From contig CANREB010000001.1 of assembly GCA_947629525.1 (NCBI GenBank), positions 186,001 through 250,000 of the forward strand: 64,000 nucleotides of DNA. The letters run 5' to 3'. This DNA is from an uncultured Lachnospiraceae bacterium. Lineage in GTDB: Bacteria; Bacillota; Clostridia; Lachnospirales; Lachnospiraceae. Below the pieces are notes generated by a model. It worked only from the letters and a program-made list of their open reading frames with translations, searched no databases and was not told the DNA's origin. The position numbers and the translations under genes were made by a program. Below are positions 27,587 to 37,296 of the stretch, piece by piece; position 1 is the first letter of the stretch, and every line of letters begins with the position of its first letter.

Positions 27587-27598
27587 AACAATACCTTA

Positions 27599-28012
27599 CT
27601 ATCTGTCAAGAAATCTCATCTTATTACCGTCAGAAGCTCTCTTCTTCGGTTCCTCTATGATGCGCTTAGGCTTAGCTATGGCGCTTGAAAGACCTGAAGC
27701 CAGCTCATTCTTGCACTTCGCACAGAGTTTGCCTGAACGTATCATGGCACCGCAGTTCTCGCATGGAAGCATAACAGGCGAATCGGCAGTAAACTCAAGA
27801 CGTTCCTCCCTTATCCACTGCTGTATCTGCCCGGGTTCAACTTCACAGGCTTCAGAAACCTCTTTGATGTCGGTATGAGGATTTTCACGTATATATTTTT
27901 TTACTGCCTGAAAGGTCTCTTCTAACTGCGCCCTGCAAGCCGGACAAATCGGCATACCGGAAATGTGATTAAAAAGTTTCCCGCATTTTCTACAATTTCT
28001 TACGTCGCTCAT
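27599..28012 (-). CDS. yvyF: YvyF-like flagellar operon protein
   Basis: A 137-residue protein with an N-terminal zinc ribbon (CRKCGKLF...CPACRAQ), a central helical region with a winged-helix feel (HTDIKEVSEACEVEPGQIQQWI), and a second zinc ribbon (CENCGAM...CAKCKNEL). This matches the YvyF/TIGR03826 flagellar operon family. ATG 28012 is five bases after GGAGGAAG. It follows comF as in Bacillus comF-yvyF. It probably regulates flagellar genes; direct targets are unknown. Confidence 0.85.
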   Translation of the reverse strand: MSDVRNCRKCGKLFNHISGMPICPACRAQLEETFQAVKKYIRENPHTDIKEVSEACEVEPGQIQQWIREERLEFTADSPVMLPCENCGAMIRSGKLCAKCKNELASGLSSAIAKPKRIIEEPKKRASDGNKMRFLDR

Positions 28013-28026
28013 TAGATCTTCCTCCA

Positions 28027-28752
28027 TTAAATTCCCTCTCCGATACAGAGAGTAATAAAATATACCTTATCCACCCCGCGCCGTTTAAGTTCTGACGCAA
28101 CAGCATCCAATGTACTGCCTGTCGTATATACATCATCAACAAGGATAGTCTTATTTAATTTTACAACATCTGAGCCAATATTAAAAGCCTTTTTCAAATT
28201 ATTTTGTCTGAATATTGCATTTAATTGCTTTTGAGGCAGTGTTTTTTTGGTTCTTTTTACCAAATCGGCATACAAGGGTATGCCGGACAGCCTTGAAAGT
28301 TCTCTTGCCACAAGCTCTGCCTGATTATAACCGCGCTCTTTTTTCCTCGACCTGTGAAGCGGAATGGGGATTATGGCATCCGCATTCATATTTCTTATAC
28401 AGCCGCCAAGCCTCCTGTTGATATCCTGTGCATAAAACTGCGCATATTCGCACCGCCCCGAATATTTAAAGCGGTATATGCTCTGTCTCATACTCTGATA
28501 ATCATACAGCGCATAGCCATAATCAAAATTGTGCTGCCTGTTCTCACAGTCGCCGCAGAATATTTTTGTCTCGTCAAAAAGCTGTTTCCCGCATTTTCTG
28601 CATACCGGCTGCCTTATATACTGTATCTTTGCGGCACATCCGCCGCATATAAGCCCGCTGCCTGCCGCAACCACATCATCACACACGGGGCATCGCCGGG
28701 GAAATATAAGATCCTTTACTCTTTCCCAAATGTTTCGTTCATTATCTCGCAT
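28027..28752 (-). CDS. comF: ComF family phosphoribosyltransferase-like protein
   Basis: A 241-residue protein. The N-terminal zinc finger region has four CxxC pairs (CPVC, CGGC, CRKC, CGDC), and the PRTase loop is ILVDDVYTTGSTLDAV. Members support DNA uptake in competent bacteria or nucleotide salvage. It starts 37 bases inside the end of recD2 in another frame, so the two are translationally linked. RecD2 and ComF together suggest DNA processing. Confidence 0.88.
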   Translation of the reverse strand: MRDNERNIWERVKDLIFPRRCPVCDDVVAAGSGLICGGCAAKIQYIRQPVCRKCGKQLFDETKIFCGDCENRQHNFDYGYALYDYQSMRQSIYRFKYSGRCEYAQFYAQDINRRLGGCIRNMNADAIIPIPLHRSRKKERGYNQAELVARELSRLSGIPLYADLVKRTKKTLPQKQLNAIFRQNNLKKAFNIGSDVVKLNKTILVDDVYTTGSTLDAVASELKRRGVDKVYFITLCIGEGI

Positions 28753-30980
28753 ATTCTGTCCTTTAATCCTGTATATCTTTTTTGTTCATTCTCATTAGCT
28801 ATCATCTGTTTCACAGTCTCGCGGCTGCCAAGGATAGTCACGCATTTTTTTGCCCTTGTGACACCCGTATACAGCAAATTTCTGTTCATCAGCAGGCGCG
28901 GTCCTGTAAGCAGAGGCATGATCACCGCGGGATATTCGCTTCCCTGTGACTTATGTATTGTGATTGCATACGCAAGCTCGATCTCATCAAGCGCACCTAT
29001 CTGATATGTCACCCGCTTCAGGTCATCGTACTCAACCACAACTGTCCTTGCCGTTTCATTTATCTCTTTTATGATGCCGACATCTCCGTTAAATACGCCC
29101 TGTCCGCTGTCAACGGCAATACCGTATCTGCTGACTACTTCCCACTCAAGCTGATAATTGTTTTTTATCTGCATCACCTTGTCGCCAAGTCTCAAAACAC
29201 CTTCGCCGTGTGGCAGCTCTGTCTTTTCATCCGAAGGGGGATTTAGATACCGCTGCAGAATGGCGTTTAATGTTTCAACGCCAAGCGGTCCTTTCCGCAT
29301 CGGCGTAAGAACCTGAATATCATACATTCCCGCATTCACATATTTCGGCAGTTTTTCAGTGATCAATACTATAATATGTTTATATATGACGTTAATATTA
29401 TTCCTTTCCAAAAAGAAAAAGTCCCTGCTCTTATTGTCAAGCGCGATCTCTTTGCCTTCATTGATACGGTGTGCGTTGACTACTATATCGCTTTCGCCTG
29501 CCTGACGGAAAATTTTTGATAACGTAACACTCGCAAAACACCTGCTCTCCATAAGATCTTTTAACACCTGTCCTGCGCCCACTGAGGGAAGCTGATTTCT
29601 GTCGCCGACCATGATAAGCCTTGTTCCCGGCGTTATTGCCTTTAGCAGTGCCTGAAACAAATGTATGTCAACCATCGACATCTCGTCGATAATGACAACA
29701 TCAGCCTCCAATGGATTTAGTTCATTTTTTTCAAAATGCACTCCCGAAAAGCTTTTCTCGTCATCTGACACTGCACCGTTAAGTTCAAGAAGCCTGTGAA
29801 TCGTTTTTGCCTCAAAACCTGTAGCTTCCGTCATACGTTTTGCGGCACGCCCTGTAGGCGCGGCAAGGAATATATCAAGCCCTTCTTTCTCAAAATATCT
29901 CAATATCATATTTATGGTAGTTGTCTTTCCCGTTCCGGGTCCTCCGGATAATATAAATATTCCGTTTTTTATTGCTTCGGTAACGGCGGCTTTCTGCAGG
30001 TCATCCAACTCCATATCGTTCTCATTCTCAAGTTCCTCCAGCTTTTGCGGCAAGCGCGCAAGTTCTGAGGCGCCCATCCTGTCGGCGTCTCCAAATGCGC
30101 GCTGCAGTTCAGTCAGCATCCGCGCACAGTTCAGCTCCGCATAATAGAGGTTCATACTGTATACGCATTTTTCTCCTGCCTTTTCTTTTATGACCAGCTT
30201 TTTGTCAATGGCAAGATTAGGTATCTGCGGTTCTATCTGCTCTGTTGAAAGCCCAAGCATCTGTGCCGCCCTGTCCAAAAGGATACCCTCGGGCAGATAA
30301 ACATGCCCTTCGGCGCCCGCCTGAACAAGAGTATACAATATACCGCTTCGTATCCTGAAATCAGAGTCGATATGTATACCTATCTTTGACGCGATCTCAT
30401 CGGCAATACGAAAGCCGACTCCGGCAATATCTTCGGCAAGCTTGTACGGGTTTTCCTGCATTATGCCGTAAAGTTTTGTGCCATACTGATCATAGATTTT
30501 TATCGCCAGCGTGTTGGATATACCGTATTTTTGCAGAAAGATCATTGCCTCTCTTACATCTTTTTTCTCCTCGACCTGTTCGGCTATCTCGCGCGCTTTT
30601 TTTTCACTTATTCCCTTTATTTCGGCAAGTCTGTGCGGTTCCTCCTCGATTATCCGGAAAGTGTCGTCGCCAAACCGCCGCACGATACGCGCCGCCAGCG
30701 CAACGCCTACACCCTTAATGGCTCCCGAACCGAGATAACGTTCAACAGATTCCGCGTCCTCAGGAACGACTACGCAGAAGCTGTCAACCTTAAACTGCAT
30801 GCCATATACAGCGTGTTCAACATATGCGCCGTTCGCCTCTATACATTCTCCCTCGTCCAGACCGGCAAAGATGCCTGTACAGGTTATTTCCGCACCTTCC
30901 GATGTTATATTTATAACACCGTAACCGTTCTGCGGATTTTTATATATTATATGTTCCACAAATCCCTTTACAATCTCCAC
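28716..30980 (-). CDS. recD2: ATP-dependent RecD-like DNA helicase (RecD2)
   Basis: A 754-residue SF1B 5'-3' helicase. The N-terminal OB-like region and helix-hairpin-helix repeats (around 80-190, KGVGVALAARIV, IKGISEKKAREIAEQ) mark RecD2 rather than the RecBCD subunit. Walker A is LSGGPGTGKTTTINMIL, motif II is VVIIDEMSMVD, and YAITIHKSQGSEYPAVI is motif V. The start is GTG 30980 behind AGGAGG. It acts in DNA repair and replication-fork processing. Confidence 0.94.
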   Translation of the reverse strand: MEIVKGFVEHIIYKNPQNGYGVINITSEGAEITCTGIFAGLDEGECIEANGAYVEHAVYGMQFKVDSFCVVVPEDAESVERYLGSGAIKGVGVALAARIVRRFGDDTFRIIEEEPHRLAEIKGISEKKAREIAEQVEEKKDVREAMIFLQKYGISNTLAIKIYDQYGTKLYGIMQENPYKLAEDIAGVGFRIADEIASKIGIHIDSDFRIRSGILYTLVQAGAEGHVYLPEGILLDRAAQMLGLSTEQIEPQIPNLAIDKKLVIKEKAGEKCVYSMNLYYAELNCARMLTELQRAFGDADRMGASELARLPQKLEELENENDMELDDLQKAAVTEAIKNGIFILSGGPGTGKTTTINMILRYFEKEGLDIFLAAPTGRAAKRMTEATGFEAKTIHRLLELNGAVSDDEKSFSGVHFEKNELNPLEADVVIIDEMSMVDIHLFQALLKAITPGTRLIMVGDRNQLPSVGAGQVLKDLMESRCFASVTLSKIFRQAGESDIVVNAHRINEGKEIALDNKSRDFFFLERNNINVIYKHIIVLITEKLPKYVNAGMYDIQVLTPMRKGPLGVETLNAILQRYLNPPSDEKTELPHGEGVLRLGDKVMQIKNNYQLEWEVVSRYGIAVDSGQGVFNGDVGIIKEINETARTVVVEYDDLKRVTYQIGALDEIELAYAITIHKSQGSEYPAVIMPLLTGPRLLMNRNLLYTGVTRAKKCVTILGSRETVKQMIANENEQKRYTGLKDRICEIMNETFGKE

Positions 30981-31017
30981 GGGATATCCTCCTATGACCG
31001 GAAAATCCTATGAATAG

Positions 31018-31051
31018 AAATAGCCGACCCGCATTTATATGGGTCGGCTAT
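31018..31051 (-). terminator. Terminator of the mbl-flagellar rod operon
   Basis: ATAGCCGACCC and GGGTCGGCTAT pair perfectly (11 bp) around a ten-base loop just after the flgJ-like stop. TTTCTATT follows on the minus strand. It separates flagellar genes from recD2. Confidence 0.85.
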
Positions 31052-31057
31052 ATTAAT

Positions 31058-31426
31058 TTAAACTTTCCTGCCTTCGTTCTGTCTCTTCATCTGCTCATAC
31101 AAGGTCTTTGCCAATCCTATGCTGCCGCTGTCAGCTACCTGACTGCTGAGCTGCTGCAGTGCCGTATCTTTAAACACATCAACCATCTTGTTTCCGTATG
31201 AGCTTTCATCCTTATCATCAGAAAACATCTTGGTAGTTTCAAGCATCGAATCGAATATCTTCTCAACAAAATATGCTTCAAACTCTTTACATGCTTCGTA
31301 GAGTTCCTCATCCGTCGCATTTTCATATCCGTTTTCAAGCTTACTCTGCAATGCCGATGACTTGTTCTGTGTTGCCTGATTGACCAGATAATCAGAATAT
31401 ACCGAACCTATTCCTCCAACGTCCAT
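31058..31426 (-). CDS. Rod-binding protein, FlgJ N-terminal domain type
   Basis: A 122-residue protein with the FlgJ-N/rod-binding signature: DEELYEACKEFEAYFVEKIFDSML and KMVDVFKDTALQQLSSQVADSGSIGLAKTLYEQM. It lacks the peptidoglycan hydrolase domain of the proteobacterial FlgJ. It would cap rod assembly. ATG 31426 follows GGAGGTG. It is the third flagellar gene after mbl. Confidence 0.85.
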   Translation of the reverse strand: MDVGGIGSVYSDYLVNQATQNKSSALQSKLENGYENATDEELYEACKEFEAYFVEKIFDSMLETTKMFSDDKDESSYGNKMVDVFKDTALQQLSSQVADSGSIGLAKTLYEQMKRQNEGRKV

Positions 31427-31449
31427 ATTAAACACCTCCGTCACCTATA

Positions 31450-32265
31450 TTATCGTTTTAACTGATTAGCCTGCTGAAGCATCTCATCGGAAGTCGTTAT
31501 AACTTTTGAGTTCATCTCATACGCTCTCTGTGCTATGATCATATTGACCATCTCATCAGCGACCTGCACGTTAGATCCCTCCAAATATCCCTGTATAAGC
31601 TTGCTTGGCTTCAAATCATCGTTATCAGCTTCGTTCATCGCGGCTCCGCTCGCGTCCGATTCCATAAAGAGGCTCGTTCCTGCTTTGCTGAGTCCCGCGG
31701 GATTATTAAACTGCCACAAACCTATCGCTACATCAAGACTTTGAGGCATTCCGTCTTCATCAGGATAATACAAAACTCCGCCGTCGCCTACAGTTATCTT
31801 ACTCACTACCGTATCGCCATCCAATATTATAGGTTCGCCCTCTGTACTGTAAACGGGAAGACCGTCCGTAGTTGTAAGCATTATATCATCGCCGTAAATA
31901 GCAAACACAAGATTACCGTTTCTTGTATAATATGTATTACCGTCAGTTCCGCCTACCGCAAAAAATCCTTCTCCGTCGATTGCAAAGTTGGAAGGTCCGG
32001 GTGTTTCCAAAGGGCTTCCCTGTGTAAATATCGACGTGATTGCCGAATTTCTCACACCAAGTCCTACTTCTGCGCCTATAGGCTTATTCGCCATATTTGC
32101 GGTAGTGGACTTTGTCTGCAGAGTCTGATACAAAAGGGATTTAAACTCCATGACCTCAGCCTTATAACCTGTAGTATTTACATTTGAAAGGTTATTAGCC
32201 ACATTATCCAGATTTATCTGCTGTGCGATCATTCCTGTCGCACCAGTCCATAATGACCTTACCAT
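31450..32265 (-). CDS. flgG: Flagellar hook-basal body protein (FlgG/FlhP type)
   Basis: A 271-residue rod protein. MVRSLWTGATGMIAQQINLDNVANNLSNVNTTGYK-like N-terminus (residues 1-35) and the C-terminal SNVQVADEMVNMIIAQRAYEMNSKVI are the paired helices of rod/hook proteins. It builds the distal rod outside the membrane. In Bacillus the corresponding genes flhO-flhP also follow mbl, which supports orthology. Confidence 0.9.
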   Translation of the reverse strand: MVRSLWTGATGMIAQQINLDNVANNLSNVNTTGYKAEVMEFKSLLYQTLQTKSTTANMANKPIGAEVGLGVRNSAITSIFTQGSPLETPGPSNFAIDGEGFFAVGGTDGNTYYTRNGNLVFAIYGDDIMLTTTDGLPVYSTEGEPIILDGDTVVSKITVGDGGVLYYPDEDGMPQSLDVAIGLWQFNNPAGLSKAGTSLFMESDASGAAMNEADNDDLKPSKLIQGYLEGSNVQVADEMVNMIIAQRAYEMNSKVITTSDEMLQQANQLKR

Positions 32266-32285
32266 AATATTTTACCTCACTTTAT

Positions 32286-33065
32286 TTATATTCTGCCAAG
32301 TTCCATCGACTTATCCAAAGTCTCGTCAAATGTTGTTATCATTTTCTGATTTGACTCATACTGCCTTGAAATAGTTATCATATTTACCATTTCCTTGACC
32401 ACGGATACATTTGACATTTCAAGCCATCCCTGATATATCTTGGGATACTCAACATCAACTTCCTCAGCGCCTTCCTTGACATCCCACATCGTCTCTCCGT
32501 AATGGGTAAGGTAATTGGTGTCCTCAAAATCCGTAACTTTAATGCTTGCAACCAAAGCATCATCCTGATATATGTCGCCGAATTCATCAATGACAGTGTT
32601 ACCTGCCGTTGTAGATATCTGTATCCTGTTATCGTCAGTGCCGAGGACATAATCGCCGTCCTTAGTCACAAGATATCCGTCCTTTGTAAGGGTAAACTCG
32701 CCGTTTCTTGTATACTTTGTTGATACATTGCCTGATTTGTCGGTAAATTCTATATTAAAGAATCCGTTCCCGCCAAGTGCAAGATCATAAGTATTCTCCG
32801 TATTTCTCAAAGAGCCCTGTGAAAAATCCGTGTATGTCTCTCCTATCTTAACGCCGAGACTCATTTTGCCAAGACGCTTCGGAACATTCGGATTTTCGGT
32901 AACATCTTTGATCTTAACTGCCATGACCTCGTCATACGCCTGACTTGTAGAGCCTTCTTTTTTAAACCCTGTAGTGTCTGCGTTGGCAAGATTGTTGGAC
33001 ATAATGTCCATTCTATACTGCTCATTTAACATTCCCGTATAAGCCGTATATAACCCTCTGAGCAT
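32286..33065 (-). CDS. Flagellar hook-basal body protein (FlgF/FlhO type)
   Basis: A 259-residue rod protein related to its neighbour. GLYTAYTGMLNEQYRMDIMSN and NNLANADTTGFKKEG form the N-terminal signature, and SNVSVVKEMVNMITISRQYE the C-terminal one. It lies 42 bp after mbl and 20 bp before the FlgG-like gene. It is probably the proximal rod protein. Naming as FlgF or FlhO depends on convention. Confidence 0.88.
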   Translation of the reverse strand: MLRGLYTAYTGMLNEQYRMDIMSNNLANADTTGFKKEGSTSQAYDEVMAVKIKDVTENPNVPKRLGKMSLGVKIGETYTDFSQGSLRNTENTYDLALGGNGFFNIEFTDKSGNVSTKYTRNGEFTLTKDGYLVTKDGDYVLGTDDNRIQISTTAGNTVIDEFGDIYQDDALVASIKVTDFEDTNYLTHYGETMWDVKEGAEEVDVEYPKIYQGWLEMSNVSVVKEMVNMITISRQYESNQKMITTFDETLDKSMELGRI

Positions 33066-33107
33066 ATGATACCTCCTTTTCGTCTGTGCCCTGTCTGTAT
33101 GATTTCT

Positions 33108-34103
33108 TTAAGCATCATCCCTGTAACCTGCAAGGAATTCAACATACTTGCCTGTTCCTATGGCAACTGCCGTCATCGGATCCTCTGCCGTCATCGTATT
33201 GATGCCTGTCCTTGACTCTACCAAATCTTCCAGTCCCCGCAAAAGACTGCCGCCTCCGGTGAGGACTATGCCTCTGTCTGCTATATCCGCCGCAAGCTCA
33301 GGCGGTGTCTTCTCAAGGACACTGTGTATAGTATCTATTATCTGTGAGGTCGTCTCCCTCAGCGCCTCTTCCGTCTCCTCCGACGAAACACGTATCGTCT
33401 TCGGAAGTCCCGTCACGAGATTACGCCCTCTGACATCCATATAGTCAACTTCGGCACGTTTGAACGCAGAACCTATCTTTATCTTAATATCCTCGGCAGT
33501 TCTCTCTCCGATAAGCAGATTGTGTTTCTTCCTCATATACCGCACGATCGCTTCGTCAAAGTCGTCACCTGCTATTTTAATCGATGCGCTGACAACCGTA
33601 CCGCCCAACGATATGACAGCTATATCGGAAGTGCCTCCTCCTATATCCACTATCATATTGCCGCAAGGTTTTGATATGTCTATTCCCGCGCCTATTGCCG
33701 CCGCTATAGGCTCCTCTATGATATTGACGCTTCTCGCGCCTGCCTGATAAGTAGCATCTTCAACTGCTTTTTTTTCAACTTCGGTAACACCGCTCGGAAC
33801 GCATACAGCTATACGCGGTTTCCTGAAAGTCTTTCTCCCAAGTGCCTTCTGTATAAAATGCTGCATCATCTGCTCAGTTACCTTATAATCGGAAATGACA
33901 CCCTGCCGCAAAGGTCTGATCGCCACGATATTGCCCGGAGTCCTTCCAAGCATAAGCCTTGCATCCTCTCCTATAGCTTTTATTGTGTCTGAATCCCTGT
34001 CAAACGCCACTACTGACGGTTCTTTCAGCACAACTCCCTTTCCTCTGATGTAAACCAGTATACTTGCAGTTCCAAGGTCAATTCCGATATCCGTATATTG
34101 CAT
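33108..34103 (-). CDS. mbl: MreB/Mbl actin-like rod-shape protein
   Basis: A 331-residue bacterial actin. IGIDLGTASILVYIRGKGVVL is phosphate loop 1, NMIVDIGGGTSDIAVISLGG loop 2, and IVLTGGGSLLRGLEDLV the adenosine site; EEPIAAAIGAGI also fits. It forms membrane filaments that guide lateral wall synthesis. The downstream flagellar rod genes favour Mbl over MreB (no mreCD here). AAAGGGG precedes ATG 34103. Confidence 0.9.
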   Translation of the reverse strand: MQYTDIGIDLGTASILVYIRGKGVVLKEPSVVAFDRDSDTIKAIGEDARLMLGRTPGNIVAIRPLRQGVISDYKVTEQMMQHFIQKALGRKTFRKPRIAVCVPSGVTEVEKKAVEDATYQAGARSVNIIEEPIAAAIGAGIDISKPCGNMIVDIGGGTSDIAVISLGGTVVSASIKIAGDDFDEAIVRYMRKKHNLLIGERTAEDIKIKIGSAFKRAEVDYMDVRGRNLVTGLPKTIRVSSEETEEALRETTSQIIDTIHSVLEKTPPELAADIADRGIVLTGGGSLLRGLEDLVESRTGINTMTAEDPMTAVAIGTGKYVEFLAGYRDDA

Positions 34104-34222
34104 GGCTCTTTGCCCCTTTCTATGAAATAAAAATGGCGTCTTATATCAATAACTAAATCCTCAAAAATAGTTTACCCAATAAGAATATAACTATTAAATA
34201 AACAAATAAAGCATACTTAGTC

Positions 34223-34251
34223 ATTATAACCCAATTCAACCATTTTTTAAA
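34223..34251 (-). promoter_or_regulatory. Candidate promoter of mbl-flagellar operon
   Basis: The 270-bp gap 34104-34373 is AT-rich. It holds minus-strand TATAAT (34228-34223) with TTTAAA 17 bases upstream. The -10 is perfect and the -35 weak. The leader to mbl would be over 100 nt and has no clear hairpin. Confidence 0.5.
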
Positions 34252-34287
34252 GGGGGTTCACACTTTTTTTACAATAAAAACTATTAA

Positions 34288-34315
34288 TACCCTGAAAAAT
34301 GTTATTTTTTAGGTA
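34288..34315 (-). terminator. Weak terminator-like hairpin after uvrA
   Basis: TACC-TAAAAAAT pairs with ATTTTTCA-GGGTA around three bases, with one bulged base, followed by TTAATAGTTTTT. The stem is almost all A-T, so its strength is doubtful. It is the only terminator-like element between uvrA and mbl. Confidence 0.35.
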
Positions 34316-34373
34316 ATTTTCCATAAAATAAACGCAATATACCCATTTCCAAATAATATATCGGTATTTTTCA

Positions 34374-37259
34374 TCAAATCTTTAGCTTTTTATTATTTTT
34401 CTTAGCCCTGTCAAGCATCTTTTTCACGTAAATGCCTGTATATGATTTTTTATTTTTCGTTATCTCTTCGGGAGTTCCTTCAGCGATCACAGTGCCGCCG
34501 CCATCTCCCCCCTCGGGTCCCATGTCTATGATATAATCCGCCGCTTTGATCACGTCAAGATTATGTTCGATAACTACAACCGTATTGCCGCCTTCCGTGA
34601 GACGCTGCAGTATCTCAACGAGTTTATGGACATCGGCAAAATGCAGACCTGTGGTCGGCTCATCCAAAATATAAATAGTTTTGCCCGTACTCCGCCGGCT
34701 CAATTCCGAAGCAAGCTTTATACGCTGTGCCTCCCCCCCTGAAAGTGTTGTAGACGGCTGTCCGAGTTTTATATATGAGAGCCCTACATCATTAAGCGTT
34801 TCTATTTTCCGTTTTATCGACGGCACGGCGTCAAAAAACGGCATTGCTTCTTCCACAGTCATATCGAGTACATCAAATATGCTTTTTCCCTTATATTTAA
34901 CTTCAAGTGTCTCACGATTATATCTTTTTCCCTGACAGACTTCACAAGGAACATATACATCCGGCAGAAAGTGCATCTCTATTTTGATAATGCCATCGCC
35001 CCCGCATGCTTCGCAGCGTCCGCCCTTGACGTTAAAACTGAACCGTCCTTTCGTATATCCCTTTGCCTTGGCATCGGGAGTCGCCGCAAACAGATCCCTT
35101 ATCTGGTCAAATACCCCTGTATATGTGGCAGGATTGGAACGCGGAGTCCTTCCTATGGGAGACTGATCTATATTGATGACCTTGTCAAGCTGTTCCACTC
35201 CTTCGATGCTCTTGTGCGCGCCCGCTATGGTGCGTGCCCTGTTGAGTTTTTTTGCAAGATGTTTGTACAGGATCTCATTTACAAGCGATGATTTACCCGA
35301 ACCCGAAACACCCGTAACACATGTAAATACTCCCAAGGGAAACCTGACATTTATATTTTTAAGATTATTCTCCGCTGCCCCTTTGACGGTAATCCATCCC
35401 ATTGGTTTTCTGCGCTCAGAGGGCACCGGAATAAAAAGCCTGCCGCTCAGATACTGCCCCGTGACAGATTCCGGCACCTGCATTATTTCCTCCGCTGTCC
35501 CCTGCGCTATGACTTCGCCGCCATGATCGCCTGCTCCGGGACCTATATCGATAATGTGGTCAGCCGCAAACATTGTATCTTCATCATGTTCCACTACAAG
35601 CAATGTATTGCCAAGATCCTTCAATTCCTTAAGCGCATTCAGGAGTTTGTCATTATCCCTTTGATGAAGTCCTATGCTTGGCTCATCAAGAATATAACAC
35701 ACGCCTACAAGTCCGGAACCTATCTGTGTCGCAAGCCTGATACGCTGTGCCTCTCCGCCCGAAAGAGATGCCGTTCCCCTCGCAAGGCTCAAATAACCAA
35801 GACCCACGCTTTCGAGAAATCCGACGCGCGCTTTTATCTCTTTCAAAATACGCTTTCCGATAAGCTGCTGCTGTTTTGTAAGCTCCAAGGTATCAAGGAA
35901 CAGATAAAGTTTGTCTATCGACATCGATGTTATCTCATATATATTTTTATCACATACTGTAACTGCCAGTGAACTTTTTTTAAGGCGCCTGCCACCGCAT
36001 TCCGTGCAGGGTGTAATGCGCATAAACGTCTCATACTCCTGCTTCATTATCTCTGACGCCGTTTCCTTGTAGCGGCGCTCAACATTCTTTATCAGCCCCT
36101 CAAATGCCACAGGGTATCTTCCCTCTCCGCGCTGCCCCTTATAGTATACAATGACTTCCTTACCGCCCGTACCATATATAAGCATATCTTTAATATCTGT
36201 CGGAAGTTCGTCAAAAGGTGTGTCAAGCGAAAATCCGTATTCTTTGCTCAATGCCTGCAAAATAGCGTTGGTAAAGCTGGAAGGGTCAGTGCATGACTGC
36301 CATCCCATAACAGTTATCGCTCCGTCATTGATGCTCAGGCTCTTGTCCGGTATCATAAGATCAACATCAAACTCCATCTTATATCCAAGTCCCAGACATA
36401 CAGGACATGCACCAAAAGGATTATTAAACGAAAAACTTCTCGGTTCGACCTCTTCTATGCTGATGTTGCAGTCAGGGCAGGCAAAACTCTGCGAAAAGTT
36501 CACCGGTTCACCGCCTATAACATCTACGACCAAAAGCCCGTCCGAAAGCGCCATAACATTCTCGATAGAATCAGTCAGCCGCCTTTCGATGCCGCCCTTA
36601 ACAACAATACGGTCAACTATTATCTCGATATTATGTTTTATATTCTTGTCAAGCTTTATCTCTTCCGAAAGTTCATAAATACTGCCGTCGATGCGCACAC
36701 GGACATAGCCCGCCCGTTTTGCGCGGTCAAGCACTTTTACGTGTTCTCCTTTGCGTCCTCTTACGATTGGGGCAAGAAGCTGTATCTTTGTCCCCTCGGG
36801 CATAGTCATTATCTGGTCTACCATCTGATCGATCGTCTGCCTTTTAATCTCGCGCCCGCACTTAGGGCAGTGCGGCACTCCGATACGTGCATACAAAAGT
36901 CTGAAGTAATCATATATCTCGGTGACAGTTCCGACAGTGGAACGCGGATTTCTGTTAGTTGATTTCTGGTCTATCGAAATAGCGGGGGAAAGTCCCTCTA
37001 TACTATCCACATTAGGCTTCTCCATCTGCCCCAGAAACATCCGCGCATATGACGAAAGCGACTCCATATATCTGCGCTGCCCCTCCGCGTATATCGTGTC
37101 AAAAGCAAGCGATGATTTGCCCGAACCTGACAATCCTGTCAGAACGACGAATTTATTTCTCGGTATGTCAAGACTTATATTTTTCAGATTGTGCTCATTT
37201 GCCCCTCTTATTTTAATAACCTCGCCCTTAGGCAGCATTTTTAATTGTTTCTCGTCCAT
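34374..37259 (-). CDS. uvrA: UvrABC excinuclease subunit A
   Basis: A 961-residue damage-recognition ATPase. It has two ABC modules: [22 protein letters not shown] and [17 protein letters not shown]alker loops, and two [15 protein letters not shown] signatures. Zinc modules include CPKCGREI and the C-terminal CEACGGDG...CEVCQG. ATG 37259 gives the normal N-terminus before [14 protein letters not shown]; its GAGGAG is unusually close (three bases). The gene follows uvrB by 37 bp. Confidence 0.96.
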   Translation of the reverse strand: MDEKQLKMLPKGEVIKIRGANEHNLKNISLDIPRNKFVVLTGLSGSGKSSLAFDTIYAEGQRRYMESLSSYARMFLGQMEKPNVDSIEGLSPAISIDQKSTNRNPRSTVGTVTEIYDYFRLLYARIGVPHCPKCGREIKRQTIDQMVDQIMTMPEGTKIQLLAPIVRGRKGEHVKVLDRAKRAGYVRVRIDGSIYELSEEIKLDKNIKHNIEIIVDRIVVKGGIERRLTDSIENVMALSDGLLVVDVIGGEPVNFSQSFACPDCNISIEEVEPRSFSFNNPFGACPVCLGLGYKMEFDVDLMIPDKSLSINDGAITVMGWQSCTDPSSFTNAILQALSKEYGFSLDTPFDELPTDIKDMLIYGTGGKEVIVYYKGQRGEGRYPVAFEGLIKNVERRYKETASEIMKQEYETFMRITPCTECGGRRLKKSSLAVTVCDKNIYEITSMSIDKLYLFLDTLELTKQQQLIGKRILKEIKARVGFLESVGLGYLSLARGTASLSGGEAQRIRLATQIGSGLVGVCYILDEPSIGLHQRDNDKLLNALKELKDLGNTLLVVEHDEDTMFAADHIIDIGPGAGDHGGEVIAQGTAEEIMQVPESVTGQYLSGRLFIPVPSERRKPMGWITVKGAAENNLKNINVRFPLGVFTCVTGVSGSGKSSLVNEILYKHLAKKLNRARTIAGAHKSIEGVEQLDKVINIDQSPIGRTPRSNPATYTGVFDQIRDLFAATPDAKAKGYTKGRFSFNVKGGRCEACGGDGIIKIEMHFLPDVYVPCEVCQGKRYNRETLEVKYKGKSIFDVLDMTVEEAMPFFDAVPSIKRKIETLNDVGLSYIKLGQPSTTLSGGEAQRIKLASELSRRSTGKTIYILDEPTTGLHFADVHKLVEILQRLTEGGNTVVVIEHNLDVIKAADYIIDMGPEGGDGGGTVIAEGTPEEITKNKKSYTGIYVKKMLDRAKKNNKKLKI

Positions 37260-37296
37260 AATCTCCTCATTTCCGCGCTTCTTCCCGCGCAAAACC